Notes under the pieces: model-generated | Seen by the model: only the letters and a program-made list of their open reading frames with translations | What the model was told of the DNA's origin: nothing | Database searches by the model: none | Position numbers and translations under genes: made by a program | From: Stigmatella aurantiaca DW4/3-1 | Lineage (GTDB): Bacteria; Myxococcota; Myxococcia; Myxococcales; Myxococcaceae | Assembly (NCBI RefSeq): GCF_000165485.1 | Contig: NC_014623.1 | Span: 8,698,893-8,762,892, forward strand | Length of the DNA stretch: 64,000 nucleotides | Direction of reading: 5' to 3' | Shown: positions 25,109 to 33,369 of the stretch, piece after piece | Position numbering within the stretch: the stretch's first letter is position 1 | Layout of the letters: each line of letters begins with the position of its first letter

Positions 25109-27724
25109 TCAGAAGCTCCCTTTGGCGCCGAGAATGGGCAGAAGGGGCAACCCCTTCAGGAACGCGCTCTCGGTGTAGTTGTAGTTGTAGAGGATCCCTT
25201 CCTTCGCCGGGTGGTTGTAGGCGTTGGTCAGGTCCAGGTACACGTTCAGGTTCCACTGCTCGAAGACGAAGTTCTTGTCGACGCGGATGTCCAACTGGTG
25301 GAAGGTGGGCAGCCGCTCGGAGTTCACCGGGCCGAAGGTGGGGATGAAGACGTCCGTGCCATCATCCCTCACCGCGCCGGTGACGGGCGTGAGCGGGTTG
25401 CCGGAGGCAACGCGCATGCGCGCGCCCAGCTCCCACCCGGCCGGCAGCTTGTAGCTGGCGATGGCCGTCAGCACGTGGGTCTGATCGTTGTCGAACAGCC
25501 GCAGCCTCTCCCCGGGCCGGTCCCGGCGCTGGCTGCGGCTGAAGGTGTAGGACACCCACCCGAAGAAGCGCTCGGTGAGGACGCGCCGGGCCAGCACTTC
25601 GAACCCGAGGATGCGGCCCGTGCCCTGGTTGGAGAGCCGCTCGGGCACCTGCTGGCCGTCGCGCTCCACCTGCCGGTCCGAGCGGACGATGAGGCGGCTC
25701 AGGTCATTGTAGAAAAGCTCTCCGCTGAGGAAGTACTCGGGCGTGGGCTGCCACTCGGAGCCCACGCTGTACTGTTTGGAGCGCTTGGCCTTCAGCTCCG
25801 GGTTGCCGAAGGTGATGCTGGGCTCGTCCTGGCTCGGCGGGGAGTGGTAGATGCCCGCCCCGCCCTTGAGCGTCACCGTGTCCGTGAGCGCATACCGGAC
25901 GGCCAGCCGGGGGTTGAGCGAGCGCTTGCGGACCTCCTGGTTCTCGAACACGTAGCTCTCGCTGCGCAGGCCCGGGACCACCAACAAGTCCTTCACCGGC
26001 TTCCAGCGAAGCTCCGCCCACATGCCCGGGAAGTACTGAAGGAAGTTGCCATCCACGGTGAGGATCTCTTCCAGCAGCAGGGGCGCGGGAGGCTCACCTT
26101 CGCGGGGCAGGCTCTGGAGCCGGGCCCGCACGTCCGCCCGCGCGAAGTCGATGTCCAGACCGCCCGCCACGGTGAGCGGCTCCGCCACGGCATACTCGGC
26201 GGTGGAGCGCAGCCCCAGGTCCAGCGAGGAGATGCGCAGGTTGCGGTCTCCGACGATGAACTCGATGAGGGTGTTGCCCACCAGCACCTGGCTGTCCAGG
26301 TTGAAGCGGCCCGCCTTGTATTGGTGTCCCAGCCTCAACTGCTTGAAGCCGGTGGTGATCTCGAACGCGCCGTTGATGCTCGGATCGTCGTCCGCGGGCC
26401 GGTCGAACACCAGCCCCAGCACGTCGTTGGAGATGAGCCCTTGCAAGGTGAAGGTGTGCTGCTTGTGCGGCGTCCAGTGCAGCTTGAGCTGGGCATCGTA
26501 GTAGCGCGGGGCCACCTGGATGCTGGGGCCGTCCTCGTTCTCGGGAATGGCCTTGAGCACCAGGTCGATGTAGGAGCGCCGGCCCGCCACCGCGATGCCC
26601 AGGTTCTCGGTGAGCGGACCCTCGAGGACGGCGTTGCTCTCGATGAGGCTCACGCCCACGGTGCCGTGAAAGCCATCCATCTTCGGCGCGCGGCTGCGCA
26701 CGTTGATGACGCCACCGGTGACGTTGCCGTAGTAGGCGGAGAAGTTGCCCGGCAGGTAGTCCAGCGAGTCCAGCAGCTCCGAGTTGTACACGGAGGTGAG
26801 GCCGCCAAAGTGGTAGAGCAGCGGAATCCGCTGCCCATCCAGGAAGATGCCCGAGTCGTTGGGGCTGGTGCCGCGGATGACGATCTGCCCACCGTTGAAG
26901 GCGGGCCGGGCCACGCCGGGCAGGTTCTGCACCACCTTCAGCGTGTCGCCCTGGGTGCCCGGAACCTTCTGAATCTCCGCCGCCTGGAGCGTGGTGCGGG
27001 TGACCTCCTTGCGCTCGCGCTCGCTGCGCACCACCGTCTCGTACGGGCTGAAGATGCGCTTGCGCACATAATAGGTGGCTTGCGTCTGCTGCCCTTCGTT
27101 GAAGGACTCCTGGGTGCGGAACCGCTCGTAACCGCCGAGGACGACGAGCACCTCGTGTGAGCCCAGCGGCACGCCCCGGAACGAGAAGCGCCCCTCTGCG
27201 TCGGTGGTGGTGGACTGCTCCAGCCGCGGCAGGGCCACCTCTGCTCCGGCCAAGGGCTTGCGGGTGCCGCGCTCCAGCGCCCTGCCGCTGAAATTCACCG
27301 GCGCCTCGACGGGCGCCTCCGGGCTTCCCTCCACGGGCGCCGGCGCGCGCCAGACGAACTGGTAGGCGTACTGGATTCGCACCGGGGCGGGGACGCCATC
27401 CACCTCGGCGGGCTCGAACTCGAACTGCCTCACCGCCGCCACGGCCGCCTCATCGAAGCCGTGGCCCGCGGGCTCCGTCACCTGCACGTCCGTGACGGCC
27501 CCCGTCTCGGAGATGTCGATGAGCATGACCACCGTGCCCTCGAGCTGCCGCGCGAGGGCTTCCGGCGGGTACGGCGCCTCCACCTGACGCTTGAGCTCGG
27601 GGGCCCGGGTGAGCACCCCCGTGGGCCCCCCCGCATCGGTGGGCGGAGGCGAACCGGCATCTGGGGCCTGGGCCCCGGCACTGGCCGCCAAGAGGAGGGC
27701 TAGAACAGAGGCTGTCGTTCGCAT
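25109..27724 (-). CDS. TonB-domain/TonB-dependent outer-membrane receptor fusion
   Basis: An 871-residue outer-membrane transporter with an unusual front end. After a signal peptide ending AGAQA, residues of about 45-125 form a TonB C-terminal-type domain (YPPEALARQLEGTVVMLIDI, AAVAAVRQFEFEPAEVDG). A carboxypeptidase-regulatory-like domain follows (about 145-225, DAEGRFSFRGVPLGSHEV). The plug domain (about 235-370) contains GGQIVIRGTSPNDSGIFLDG. The rest is a 22-strand-type barrel ending in Phe, the usual assembly signal. The substrate is unknown. The adjacent OmpA-like gene and the coupled lipoprotein suggest an envelope uptake operon. A hairpin lies between its best Shine-Dalgarno sequence and the ATG. 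Confidence 0.88.
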   Translation of the reverse strand: MRTTASVLALLLAASAGAQAPDAGSPPPTDAGGPTGVLTRAPELKRQVEAPYPPEALARQLEGTVVMLIDISETGAVTDVQVTEPAGHGFDEAAVAAVRQFEFEPAEVDGVPAPVRIQYAYQFVWRAPAPVEGSPEAPVEAPVNFSGRALERGTRKPLAGAEVALPRLEQSTTTDAEGRFSFRGVPLGSHEVLVVLGGYERFRTQESFNEGQQTQATYYVRKRIFSPYETVVRSERERKEVTRTTLQAAEIQKVPGTQGDTLKVVQNLPGVARPAFNGGQIVIRGTSPNDSGIFLDGQRIPLLYHFGGLTSVYNSELLDSLDYLPGNFSAYYGNVTGGVINVRSRAPKMDGFHGTVGVSLIESNAVLEGPLTENLGIAVAGRRSYIDLVLKAIPENEDGPSIQVAPRYYDAQLKLHWTPHKQHTFTLQGLISNDVLGLVFDRPADDDPSINGAFEITTGFKQLRLGHQYKAGRFNLDSQVLVGNTLIEFIVGDRNLRISSLDLGLRSTAEYAVAEPLTVAGGLDIDFARADVRARLQSLPREGEPPAPLLLEEILTVDGNFLQYFPGMWAELRWKPVKDLLVVPGLRSESYVFENQEVRKRSLNPRLAVRYALTDTVTLKGGAGIYHSPPSQDEPSITFGNPELKAKRSKQYSVGSEWQPTPEYFLSGELFYNDLSRLIVRSDRQVERDGQQVPERLSNQGTGRILGFEVLARRVLTERFFGWVSYTFSRSQRRDRPGERLRLFDNDQTHVLTAIASYKLPAGWELGARMRVASGNPLTPVTGAVRDDGTDVFIPTFGPVNSERLPTFHQLDIRVDKNFVFEQWNLNVYLDLTNAYNHPAKEGILYNYNYTESAFLKGLPLLPILGAKGSF

Positions 27725-27730
27725 GAAGGA

Positions 27731-27752
27731 GGGGCGCGCAAGACCGCGCCCC
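27731..27752 (-). promoter_or_regulatory. GC-rich hairpin in the leader of the TonB-dependent receptor gene
   Basis: GGGGCGCG and CGCGCCCC form a perfect 8-bp stem with a six-base loop. On the minus strand it lies just after the OmpA-like stop and just before the receptor ATG. An AGGAGG sits immediately 5' of it and a TCCT immediately 3', so an extended fold could hide the ribosome site. It may act as a terminator between the genes, a translation brake, or both. Confidence 0.45.
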
Positions 27753-27759
27753 CCCCCTC

Positions 27760-28581
27760 CTAGCGTCCTCCCGCCTTTGCGGCGAGCACGATTTCGATGC
27801 GGCGGTTCAGGCTGCGGTTTTCCGCACTGTCATTGGCGGCAATCGGTTGGTACTGCCCATACCCCGCCGCCGAGAGCACCGTGGGATCCACCCCGGCGTC
27901 CTGGAGCGCCCGCACCACGGCCATGGCGCGCGCCAGGCTCAGCTCCCAGTTGGAGGGAAACGGGCCGTTCTTGTCCGTGGGCACGTCGTCCGTGTGGCCT
28001 TCCACGCGGATGATGCGGCCCTGCACCGACTTGAGGGCATCGGCGATCTTCGCCAGCGCCTCCTGGCCCTCCTTGCCCACGCGGGTGGAGCCCGAGGCAA
28101 AGAGGATCTTGTCCTTGAGCTGCACCGTCATCCGGCCCTGGAGCTCGGAGAGCTGGATCTTCCCGTCGGAGATCTCCTGCTTGAGGCTCTGGGCGAGGTT
28201 CTCGTACTCGGCGCTGCGCTTCTCCAGGGCCTCCTTCGCCTCGGCGAGCCGGCGGGTGTTCTTGGCCAGCTCGTCATTGAGGGCCTTCAACTCCTCGTTC
28301 TTCCGCTCCAGCGCGGAGCGCTCGGCCGCCGAGGCGGTGAGGCGGGACTCGGAGGTGGCCAGCCGCGTGGCGAGGGCCTCCTTGTCCTGCTCCAGGGCCG
28401 CCTTCTGCTCCTCCAGCTCCTTGATCTTGGCCTCCAGGGCCTCCCGGGCGAGCTTCTCCTCCTTCAACCGGTTGTCGAGGTTCTCCGCTTCCGCTGCCAG
28501 CGCGTTGTACTTGCCCTTCCCGACACAACCCGGGGCGGTGGAAAGGACGGCGAGCGCAGCCAGAGCCAACTTGAAACGCAT
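27760..28581 (-). CDS. OmpA-family peptidoglycan-binding lipoprotein with coiled coil
   Basis: A 273-residue outer-membrane lipoprotein. The signal peptide ends in a lipobox (STAPGC). Residues of about 30-145 are a long charged coiled coil (repeated KELEEQKAALEQ-type heptads). The C-terminal OmpA/MotB domain has VEGHTDDVP, the SLARAMAVV segment and a closing NRRIEIV, the usual peptidoglycan-binding core. It should tether the outer membrane to the wall across the periplasm. ATG 28581 follows a clear AGGAGG, and the longer frame to 28638 is rejected. It is the first gene of the minus-strand series with the TonB-dependent receptor. Confidence 0.9.
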   Translation of the reverse strand: MRFKLALAALAVLSTAPGCVGKGKYNALAAEAENLDNRLKEEKLAREALEAKIKELEEQKAALEQDKEALATRLATSESRLTASAAERSALERKNEELKALNDELAKNTRRLAEAKEALEKRSAEYENLAQSLKQEISDGKIQLSELQGRMTVQLKDKILFASGSTRVGKEGQEALAKIADALKSVQGRIIRVEGHTDDVPTDKNGPFPSNWELSLARAMAVVRALQDAGVDPTVLSAAGYGQYQPIAANDSAENRSLNRRIEIVLAAKAGGR

Positions 28582-28722
28582 GTGTAGGAAACCTCCTGAC
28601 AACGGGACAAAGTTTGAGCCGCAGAGATTACCCCTCATGGCGGTCCGCGTCAGGACTCTTGCGAGGGGGTGGGACTTTGAACGTCAATCGCACACTCGCC
28701 TCGGTTGCCCCAGGAGCCCCCC

Positions 28723-29619
28723 ATGCGTCTGGCCGTTTGCTCCGTTGTCATGCTGCTTCTCTGGGCCCCAGGAGGCTGGGCCCAAGCACCCGCTCCCGCG
28801 CCCACGCCCGCGCCGCCCACGGTGGTGTTCATGACGGACTTCGGCGTGCGGGACGACTCGGTGGCCATTTGCAAAGGGGTGATGCTTGGCCTGGAGCCCC
28901 GGCTGCGCATCGTGGATCTGTCGCACGATGTGACGCCCTACTCGGTGCTGGACGGGGCCCGGTTCCTCGCGGGCACGGCGCCGTACTACCCGGCGGGCAC
29001 GGTGTTCGTCGCCGTGGTGGATCCCGGCGTCGGCAGCGCGCGCCGGGCGCTGGTGGTGAAGACGCGGAGAGGACAGTTCTTCGTCCTTCCCGACAACGGC
29101 CTCATCACCCTCGTGGCGCGGCAGGAGGGCGTGGTGGAAGCGCGGGAGATCACCAACCGCCTCTGGCACTTCGCCCCGGAGCTGTCCTCCACGTTCCACG
29201 GCCGGGATGTGTTCGCCCCGGTGGCGGCGCGCCTGGCGCGGGGGGAGGATTGGACGCAGGTGGGAGCCCCCGTGGAGGGCTGGGTGCGGCTGGAGATTCC
29301 CGAGGCCCAGGTGAAGGACGAGGCGCTGCACGGCACGGTGCTCGCCATCGAGCACCCGTACGGCAACCTCGTCACCAACGTGGACGGAGCGCTGCTGGCG
29401 AAGCTGGGCTACCAGCGCGGGGACACGGTGCGCGTCACCTTTGGCAAGGGCCGCGAGCTGCGCCTGCCCCTGGTCTCCACCTTCAGCGAGGTGCCCGTGG
29501 GCAAGCCGCTGGCATACGTGGACTCCCGGGGACGCGTGGGCTTCGCGGTGAACCAGGGCAGCTTCGCCCAGGTCCACGGCGTGCGGCCCCTGACGCCGTG
29601 GATTCTGAAGCGGAAGTAA
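28723..29619 (+). CDS. Exported SAM hydroxide adenosyltransferase (DUF62 family)
   Basis: A 298-residue member of the family that includes S-adenosylmethionine hydrolases (hydroxide adenosyltransferases) and the fluorinase/chlorinase. Family blocks are FMTDFGVRDDSVA, DLSHDVTPY, VVDPGVG, LPDNGL and the FHGRDVFAPVAA segment with its conserved Asp-His residues. The C-terminal domain has YGNLVTNV. The N-terminus carries a clear signal peptide (VVMLLLWAPGGWAQA) and a proline linker, which is unexpected because SAM is cytoplasmic. ATG 28723 follows AGGAG. It is divergent from the OmpA-like gene. Hydrolysis of SAM or a related nucleoside to adenosine and methionine is the family activity. Confidence 0.85.
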   Translation: MRLAVCSVVMLLLWAPGGWAQAPAPAPTPAPPTVVFMTDFGVRDDSVAICKGVMLGLEPRLRIVDLSHDVTPYSVLDGARFLAGTAPYYPAGTVFVAVVDPGVGSARRALVVKTRRGQFFVLPDNGLITLVARQEGVVEAREITNRLWHFAPELSSTFHGRDVFAPVAARLARGEDWTQVGAPVEGWVRLEIPEAQVKDEALHGTVLAIEHPYGNLVTNVDGALLAKLGYQRGDTVRVTFGKGRELRLPLVSTFSEVPVGKPLAYVDSRGRVGFAVNQGSFAQVHGVRPLTPWILKRK

Positions 29620-29625
29620 CGCCGC

Positions 29626-30174
29626 TCAGCGCCCGAAGACAGGGTGCCGGTGGAGCCAGGCGGCGAAGAGCGCATCCGCGAAGGGCTTGCCAGGAATGAC
29701 GACCCCACCGGACGCCTCGCCCGACACCTGGAGCCCCGTCTCCGGCACGTAGGTGATGACGAGGTTATCGCCCTTGCTCACGTCCTTCAGGGACGCCAGC
29801 AGCGTCTCCAACTGCTGCTGCAAGGGGCCCGAGCGCAGATCCGCGTTGCTGGAGAGCCCCTGACGGAAGGCGTCCAGGAGCTGGTCCCGGCGCACCTTGC
29901 GCAGGAAACGGAAGTGCAGCTGCTTGAGGGAGTTGGCCGCGATGGCCTCGGACTGCGCGCGGGGAACCTGCTCCATGTAGAGCCCCCACACGTAGACGTT
30001 GAAGAAGAGCTTCTCCTTGAGGGCCATGTGCGCCAGTTCCAGCTGCCGGCCCTGAAGCTGAAGGGTGTCCGGCATCTTCACGCCGCCCACCTCCCGCGCC
30101 TCCACAAGCCCCGCCACGAGCACCGCGCTCAACACCCCCCACCGCGCCACCATCCACCACCCGTCTCGAACCAT
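29626..30174 (-). CDS. Chalcone-isomerase-like exported protein
   Basis: About 182 residues with a signal peptide (ending LVEARE). The body matches the bacterial chalcone-isomerase-like fold: VGGVKMPDTLQLQG, LFFNVYVWGLYME, a middle LHFRFLRKVRRDQLLDAFRQGL and a C-terminal GKPFADALFAAWLH. Bacterial members are not flavonoid enzymes. They are thought to bind fatty acids or similar ligands in the periplasm, and the function is unproven. I use the start at 30174, which gives a good signal peptide; 30153 is also possible. It converges on the SAM hydroxide adenosyltransferase gene with six bases between stops. Confidence 0.8.
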   Translation of the reverse strand: MVRDGWWMVARWGVLSAVLVAGLVEAREVGGVKMPDTLQLQGRQLELAHMALKEKLFFNVYVWGLYMEQVPRAQSEAIAANSLKQLHFRFLRKVRRDQLLDAFRQGLSSNADLRSGPLQQQLETLLASLKDVSKGDNLVITYVPETGLQVSGEASGGVVIPGKPFADALFAAWLHRHPVFGR

Positions 30175-30555
30175 CCGCCGCCCCCTACCATCCTGTTCCA
30201 CGGCGAGCGCCCTGCCCTGCTCCGCCAGGGAGAAGAACCGGGTGCGGCTTCGCACCCCTGGATCGCGCGCCATGAACTGCCCGAGTGGTGGGAAAGCTGG
30301 ACACACCCCTCCAGGGTGACCAGCACGTGGATCATCCCAGTGCTCGGCACCCAACACCCCGGGCCTCTCAGGAGGGCGACTCATGGTCCGAAGGATAACG
30401 GGCCGTCCCGGCGATGCACGATGCGCGTGCATGAGAGAAGGGGTCTGCCCCGCCGCCTGCCGTCGCCCCTCGAACAGTCAGGAGGTGGCACCCCACCAGA
30501 CGCCTCCCACCTTGTGGTCGAGACTCAGCGCTGGGGCGACGGGGCATCCGGAGGG
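30175..30555. other. Intergenic region with one hairpin
   Basis: About 380 bases between two minus-strand genes. The only structure I find is the stem-loop at 30240-30257. No reading frame here resembles a protein, and no promoter hexamers are obvious. Confidence 0.4.
30240..30257. terminator. Stem-loop in the gap after the NTF2-like gene
   Basis: GGGTGCG and CGCACCC form a perfect 7-bp stem with a four-base loop. It lies 300 bases past the NTF2-like stop and 65 bases before the chalcone-isomerase-like start, so its role as a terminator is uncertain. Confidence 0.3.
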
Positions 30556-31050
30556 TTACTTGCCTTCCGGCTCGGGGGCCTTCAGGTGCTTCCCGATGCG
30601 GTCCGTGACGTCCGGAAGCAGCGCGTTGGGAATGGGCACGGAGAGGTTGTACTGGGCGATCTTCCAAAGGCGTCCCTCCTTCACGAGCACACCCGAGCCC
30701 CGGCACGGGCCCATGTTCGGCGTGTCGAGCACCTCATCGAACCAAGCCACCGTCCCATCCTTGGAGAGGACGAGGTTGCGCGACACCGCCCGGAAGCTCC
30801 ACGCCTTGCCGCGCGAGAAGTACGGCTTCGCCCAGGCCCGGAACGCGTCCCGGGTCCACCGCTCGGTGGCATCCGTGCCCAGGAAGATGCCCTCGGCGGT
30901 GAAGTGGCCAAAGTAGCGCGCCTCGTCCGCCTCGGCGGCGGCCTTGTGCCAGTCATCGAGCACGGCGGCGGGCGCAGCCACCTTGGGAACAGCCGGAGCA
31001 GCCGGCGCGGCGGCCACGAGCGACAGACAGATCAAAGCGGCAACAGACAC
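30556..31050 (-). CDS. Exported NTF2-like (SnoaL/DUF4440-type) protein
   Basis: A 164-residue protein with a signal peptide and an Ala/Pro linker. An NTF2-like alpha+beta cone follows: DDWHKAAAEADEARYFGHF, GTDATERWTRDAFRAWAKPYF, then VAWFDEVLD and GRLWKIAQYNLSVPIPN. The fold usually binds small ligands or acts as a simple enzyme, and no catalytic residues can be assigned. The start is GTG 31050, preceded by GGAG. The gene is divergent from the alpha/beta hydrolase gene at 31134. Confidence 0.78.
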   Translation of the reverse strand: MSVAALICLSLVAAAPAAPAVPKVAAPAAVLDDWHKAAAEADEARYFGHFTAEGIFLGTDATERWTRDAFRAWAKPYFSRGKAWSFRAVSRNLVLSKDGTVAWFDEVLDTPNMGPCRGSGVLVKEGRLWKIAQYNLSVPIPNALLPDVTDRIGKHLKAPEPEGK

Positions 31051-31133
31051 GGATGGCTCCAGAACGGAAGGGGTTCGCGGTATGAAGCGCGACGGCGTGG
31101 GCGCGGGTCAAGGCGCGCGGTCCGGAAAAGGCG

Positions 31134-31922
31134 GTGCACGTGGTTCTTGAGAGCTTTCAGGTGGGTGAGGGCGAGGTGCCCACGGTGTTGCTGCACGGCT
31201 TCCTCGGCTCGGGGCGCAACCTGCGCTCACTGGCGGTGGCCTGGAGCGAAGCGGAGCCCCAGCGCCGCTTCCTGTTGCCGGATCTGACGGGCCACGGCGC
31301 ATCGCCGGCCTTGCCACCCGGGGCTGACCTGGACACCCTCGCCCGAGACGTGCGGGAGACCGCCCACGCCAAGGGCTTCACCGGGTCCCTGGAGTGGGTG
31401 GGCCACTCGCTGGGGGGGCGCGTGTCGCTCGCGGCGAGCCTCCTGTTCCCCGCGGAGGTGGCCCACGTGACGCTGCTGGACATCACGCCCAGCCCCGTGC
31501 CGGTGAACCTCTCCGAGAGCGGCATGGTGCTGAACATCCTGCTCCAGGCGCCGGACACCGCGCCCAGCCGCAAGGAGATGCGCGCGGACCTGATGGGCCA
31601 TGGCCTCTCGGTGGGGCTGGCGGACTGGCTGGTGATGAACCTCGTGTCCCTGCCCGACGGCGGGGTGCGCTGGCGCTTCGAGCGGCAGGGCCTCGCGGCG
31701 CTGCACGAGCGGGTGAATGGAACGGACCTCTGGGCAGCGGTGGAGCGCCCCGGGGCGAAGGTGCGCTGCATTCGCGGAGGCCGCGCGCGCTACGTGACGG
31801 ACGCGGACGTGGCGCGCATGGAAAAGGCAGGCTGTCCGGTGGCCACGCTTCCGGAGGCGGGCCACTTCGTGCACGTGGATGCGCCCCAAGCCCTGCTCCA
31901 GTGGCTGCGAACGGGGGGCTGA
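31134..31922 (+). CDS. Alpha/beta hydrolase
   Basis: A 262-residue cytoplasmic alpha/beta-hydrolase-fold enzyme. The oxyanion-hole region is VLLHGFLGSGRN, the nucleophile elbow is GHSLGG, and the catalytic histidine is in EAGHFVHVDAP near the C-terminus. A DLTGHGASP segment is typical of YbfF/MenH-like esterases. The substrate is unknown. The GTG start at 31134 follows GGAAAAGG. It converges on the FliB-like gene with 20 bases between stops. Confidence 0.88.
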   Translation: MHVVLESFQVGEGEVPTVLLHGFLGSGRNLRSLAVAWSEAEPQRRFLLPDLTGHGASPALPPGADLDTLARDVRETAHAKGFTGSLEWVGHSLGGRVSLAASLLFPAEVAHVTLLDITPSPVPVNLSESGMVLNILLQAPDTAPSRKEMRADLMGHGLSVGLADWLVMNLVSLPDGGVRWRFERQGLAALHERVNGTDLWAAVERPGAKVRCIRGGRARYVTDADVARMEKAGCPVATLPEAGHFVHVDAPQALLQWLRTGG

Positions 31923-31941
31923 GCCCCCGCGGGCGGGCCGC

Positions 31942-33231
31942 TCAAAACTTGGAGAACAGGATGAGCTTGCCCAGCGTCTCCGCCCCCCCCGCGCCCGCCA
32001 TGTTCCACACGATCGCGAGGATATCGGGCGCCTGCTCCACATGCCGGGCCACGAGGTAGAAGCACTCCACCGCCGCCCGGTCCAGCGCGGCCTGGGATTC
32101 CTCGGGGGCCAACCCCGAGGCCGAAGCGCGCAGGGCCGCCACGGCCGGGTGCCCCGCCAGCACCATCCGCAGCATCGCCACGCGCACCGCCAGCCGGAAG
32201 ACATAGGCGAGCAGGCTCGGCGCTTCCGTGAAGGGGGCGCGCAGCCACTGGTTTATGGTGTAGTGGAGGAAGTACTGCTGGATGCGCGAGCCGTGCGCTG
32301 ACTCCAGCCACTCCCAGCGCGAGAGGACCTCGCGCCACGCCGCCTCGGGGGAGCCTTCCGCCTCCTCGGAGCCCCAGAGCGAGGCCAGCACGCCATCGGC
32401 GAACGGCTTGAAGCGCTCGCCCCGCGCCACCGCCCGTCTCGCCTTCAGCATCGAGGCCAGCAGTCCGGCACAGGGCCCTCCGGGCACTTCCAGCGCGGCG
32501 AAGTCCTGGTGCATCGCCTCGAGCCTGTCCGGCGCCTCGAAGGGCGGAAGCAACGCATCCAGCACCTGCCCCGCCTGCGCCGCATCTCCCTCGAACGGCG
32601 CCTCGCCCCGGAAGATCGAGTCGAGCTGGAATGCCCACTGCCCGAGAAACCCGAGCCGGGAGGCGAGCGGAAACCCCTGCTGGTGCAGCAGCCCCAGGGC
32701 GGCGGCGCGAATGCGCCCGGCATGCGCGGCGTACGCATCCCCGGGCGCTCCGGGAAAGGGCCTCGCCACCTCTGGACGGGGCACCTGCTCCCAAGGGCCA
32801 GGCACTTGCTCCAAGGCATCCGCCTTCAGCAAGAGGCGCCGGGCCATCTCCGGACAGGCGAGGGAGCCGGCCACCTCGACCTGCTCGTCGATTTTCGAGA
32901 CGATCCGCGGGAAGGTGGCACAGCCATCGGGCAGCACGCGCTCCCCATGACGCCGGTGCAGCGAGCAGAACTTCTGGGTGTCGAGGAAGGGACAGCTTCC
33001 GTCCGACCCCATCTGGATGAAGGCCCGCTCGGCGGGAGGGCCGTCCGGCTGAGGAACCACGAGTGCCGCCACCCGCTCGGCATCGGGGGTCCCCGCCACG
33101 CCCTCACGCAGCCGGGTCAGGCGATCCTCACTGACGGGAATCCGGAGCCCGACACAGCAGGTGTCCTCGCAGCGATCGGCGAGGCACTGAAACTCCAAGA
33201 CGCTTCGGACGAAAAGGGGAAGCGCATCCAT
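31942..33231 (-). CDS. FliB-like (flagellin lysine-N-methylase family) cysteine-cluster protein
   Basis: A 429-residue protein with an N-terminal cysteine cluster (CLADRCEDTCCVGLRI, Cys16/21/25/26), a second cluster SCPFLDTQKFCSLH and a DGCATFPR segment. This pattern defines the FliB family, a radical-SAM-independent group with a probable metal centre, named for methylation of flagellin lysines. Myxobacteria of this group have no flagella, so the target must be another protein or the name is misleading. The C-terminal 250 residues are helical. ATG 33231 was chosen because homology starts there. It follows the pullulanase gene across a strong hairpin. Confidence 0.8.
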   Translation of the reverse strand: MDALPLFVRSVLEFQCLADRCEDTCCVGLRIPVSEDRLTRLREGVAGTPDAERVAALVVPQPDGPPAERAFIQMGSDGSCPFLDTQKFCSLHRRHGERVLPDGCATFPRIVSKIDEQVEVAGSLACPEMARRLLLKADALEQVPGPWEQVPRPEVARPFPGAPGDAYAAHAGRIRAAALGLLHQQGFPLASRLGFLGQWAFQLDSIFRGEAPFEGDAAQAGQVLDALLPPFEAPDRLEAMHQDFAALEVPGGPCAGLLASMLKARRAVARGERFKPFADGVLASLWGSEEAEGSPEAAWREVLSRWEWLESAHGSRIQQYFLHYTINQWLRAPFTEAPSLLAYVFRLAVRVAMLRMVLAGHPAVAALRASASGLAPEESQAALDRAAVECFYLVARHVEQAPDILAIVWNMAGAGGAETLGKLILFSKF

Positions 33232-33309
33232 GGCGGTAGGCCTCAAGCTCGCGCGGAGCATAGCGCGTCCGCGTCCGCCCTGTCCGCGTCTCCCGTCCCC
33301 CCGGAAGCA

Positions 33310-33342
33310 GGCGTCCGCCCCCCCTGCAGCGGAGCGGACGCC
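33310..33342 (-). terminator. Strong stem-loop downstream of the pullulanase gene
   Basis: GGCGTCCGC and GCGGACGCC form a perfect 9-bp stem around a 15-base loop, 27 bases past the pullulanase stop and ahead of the FliB-like start. It is the best terminator-like structure in the window, though no T tract follows. Confidence 0.55.
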
Positions 33343-33369
33343 GGGTGCTAACCCGAAGCGCCGGGGAGA

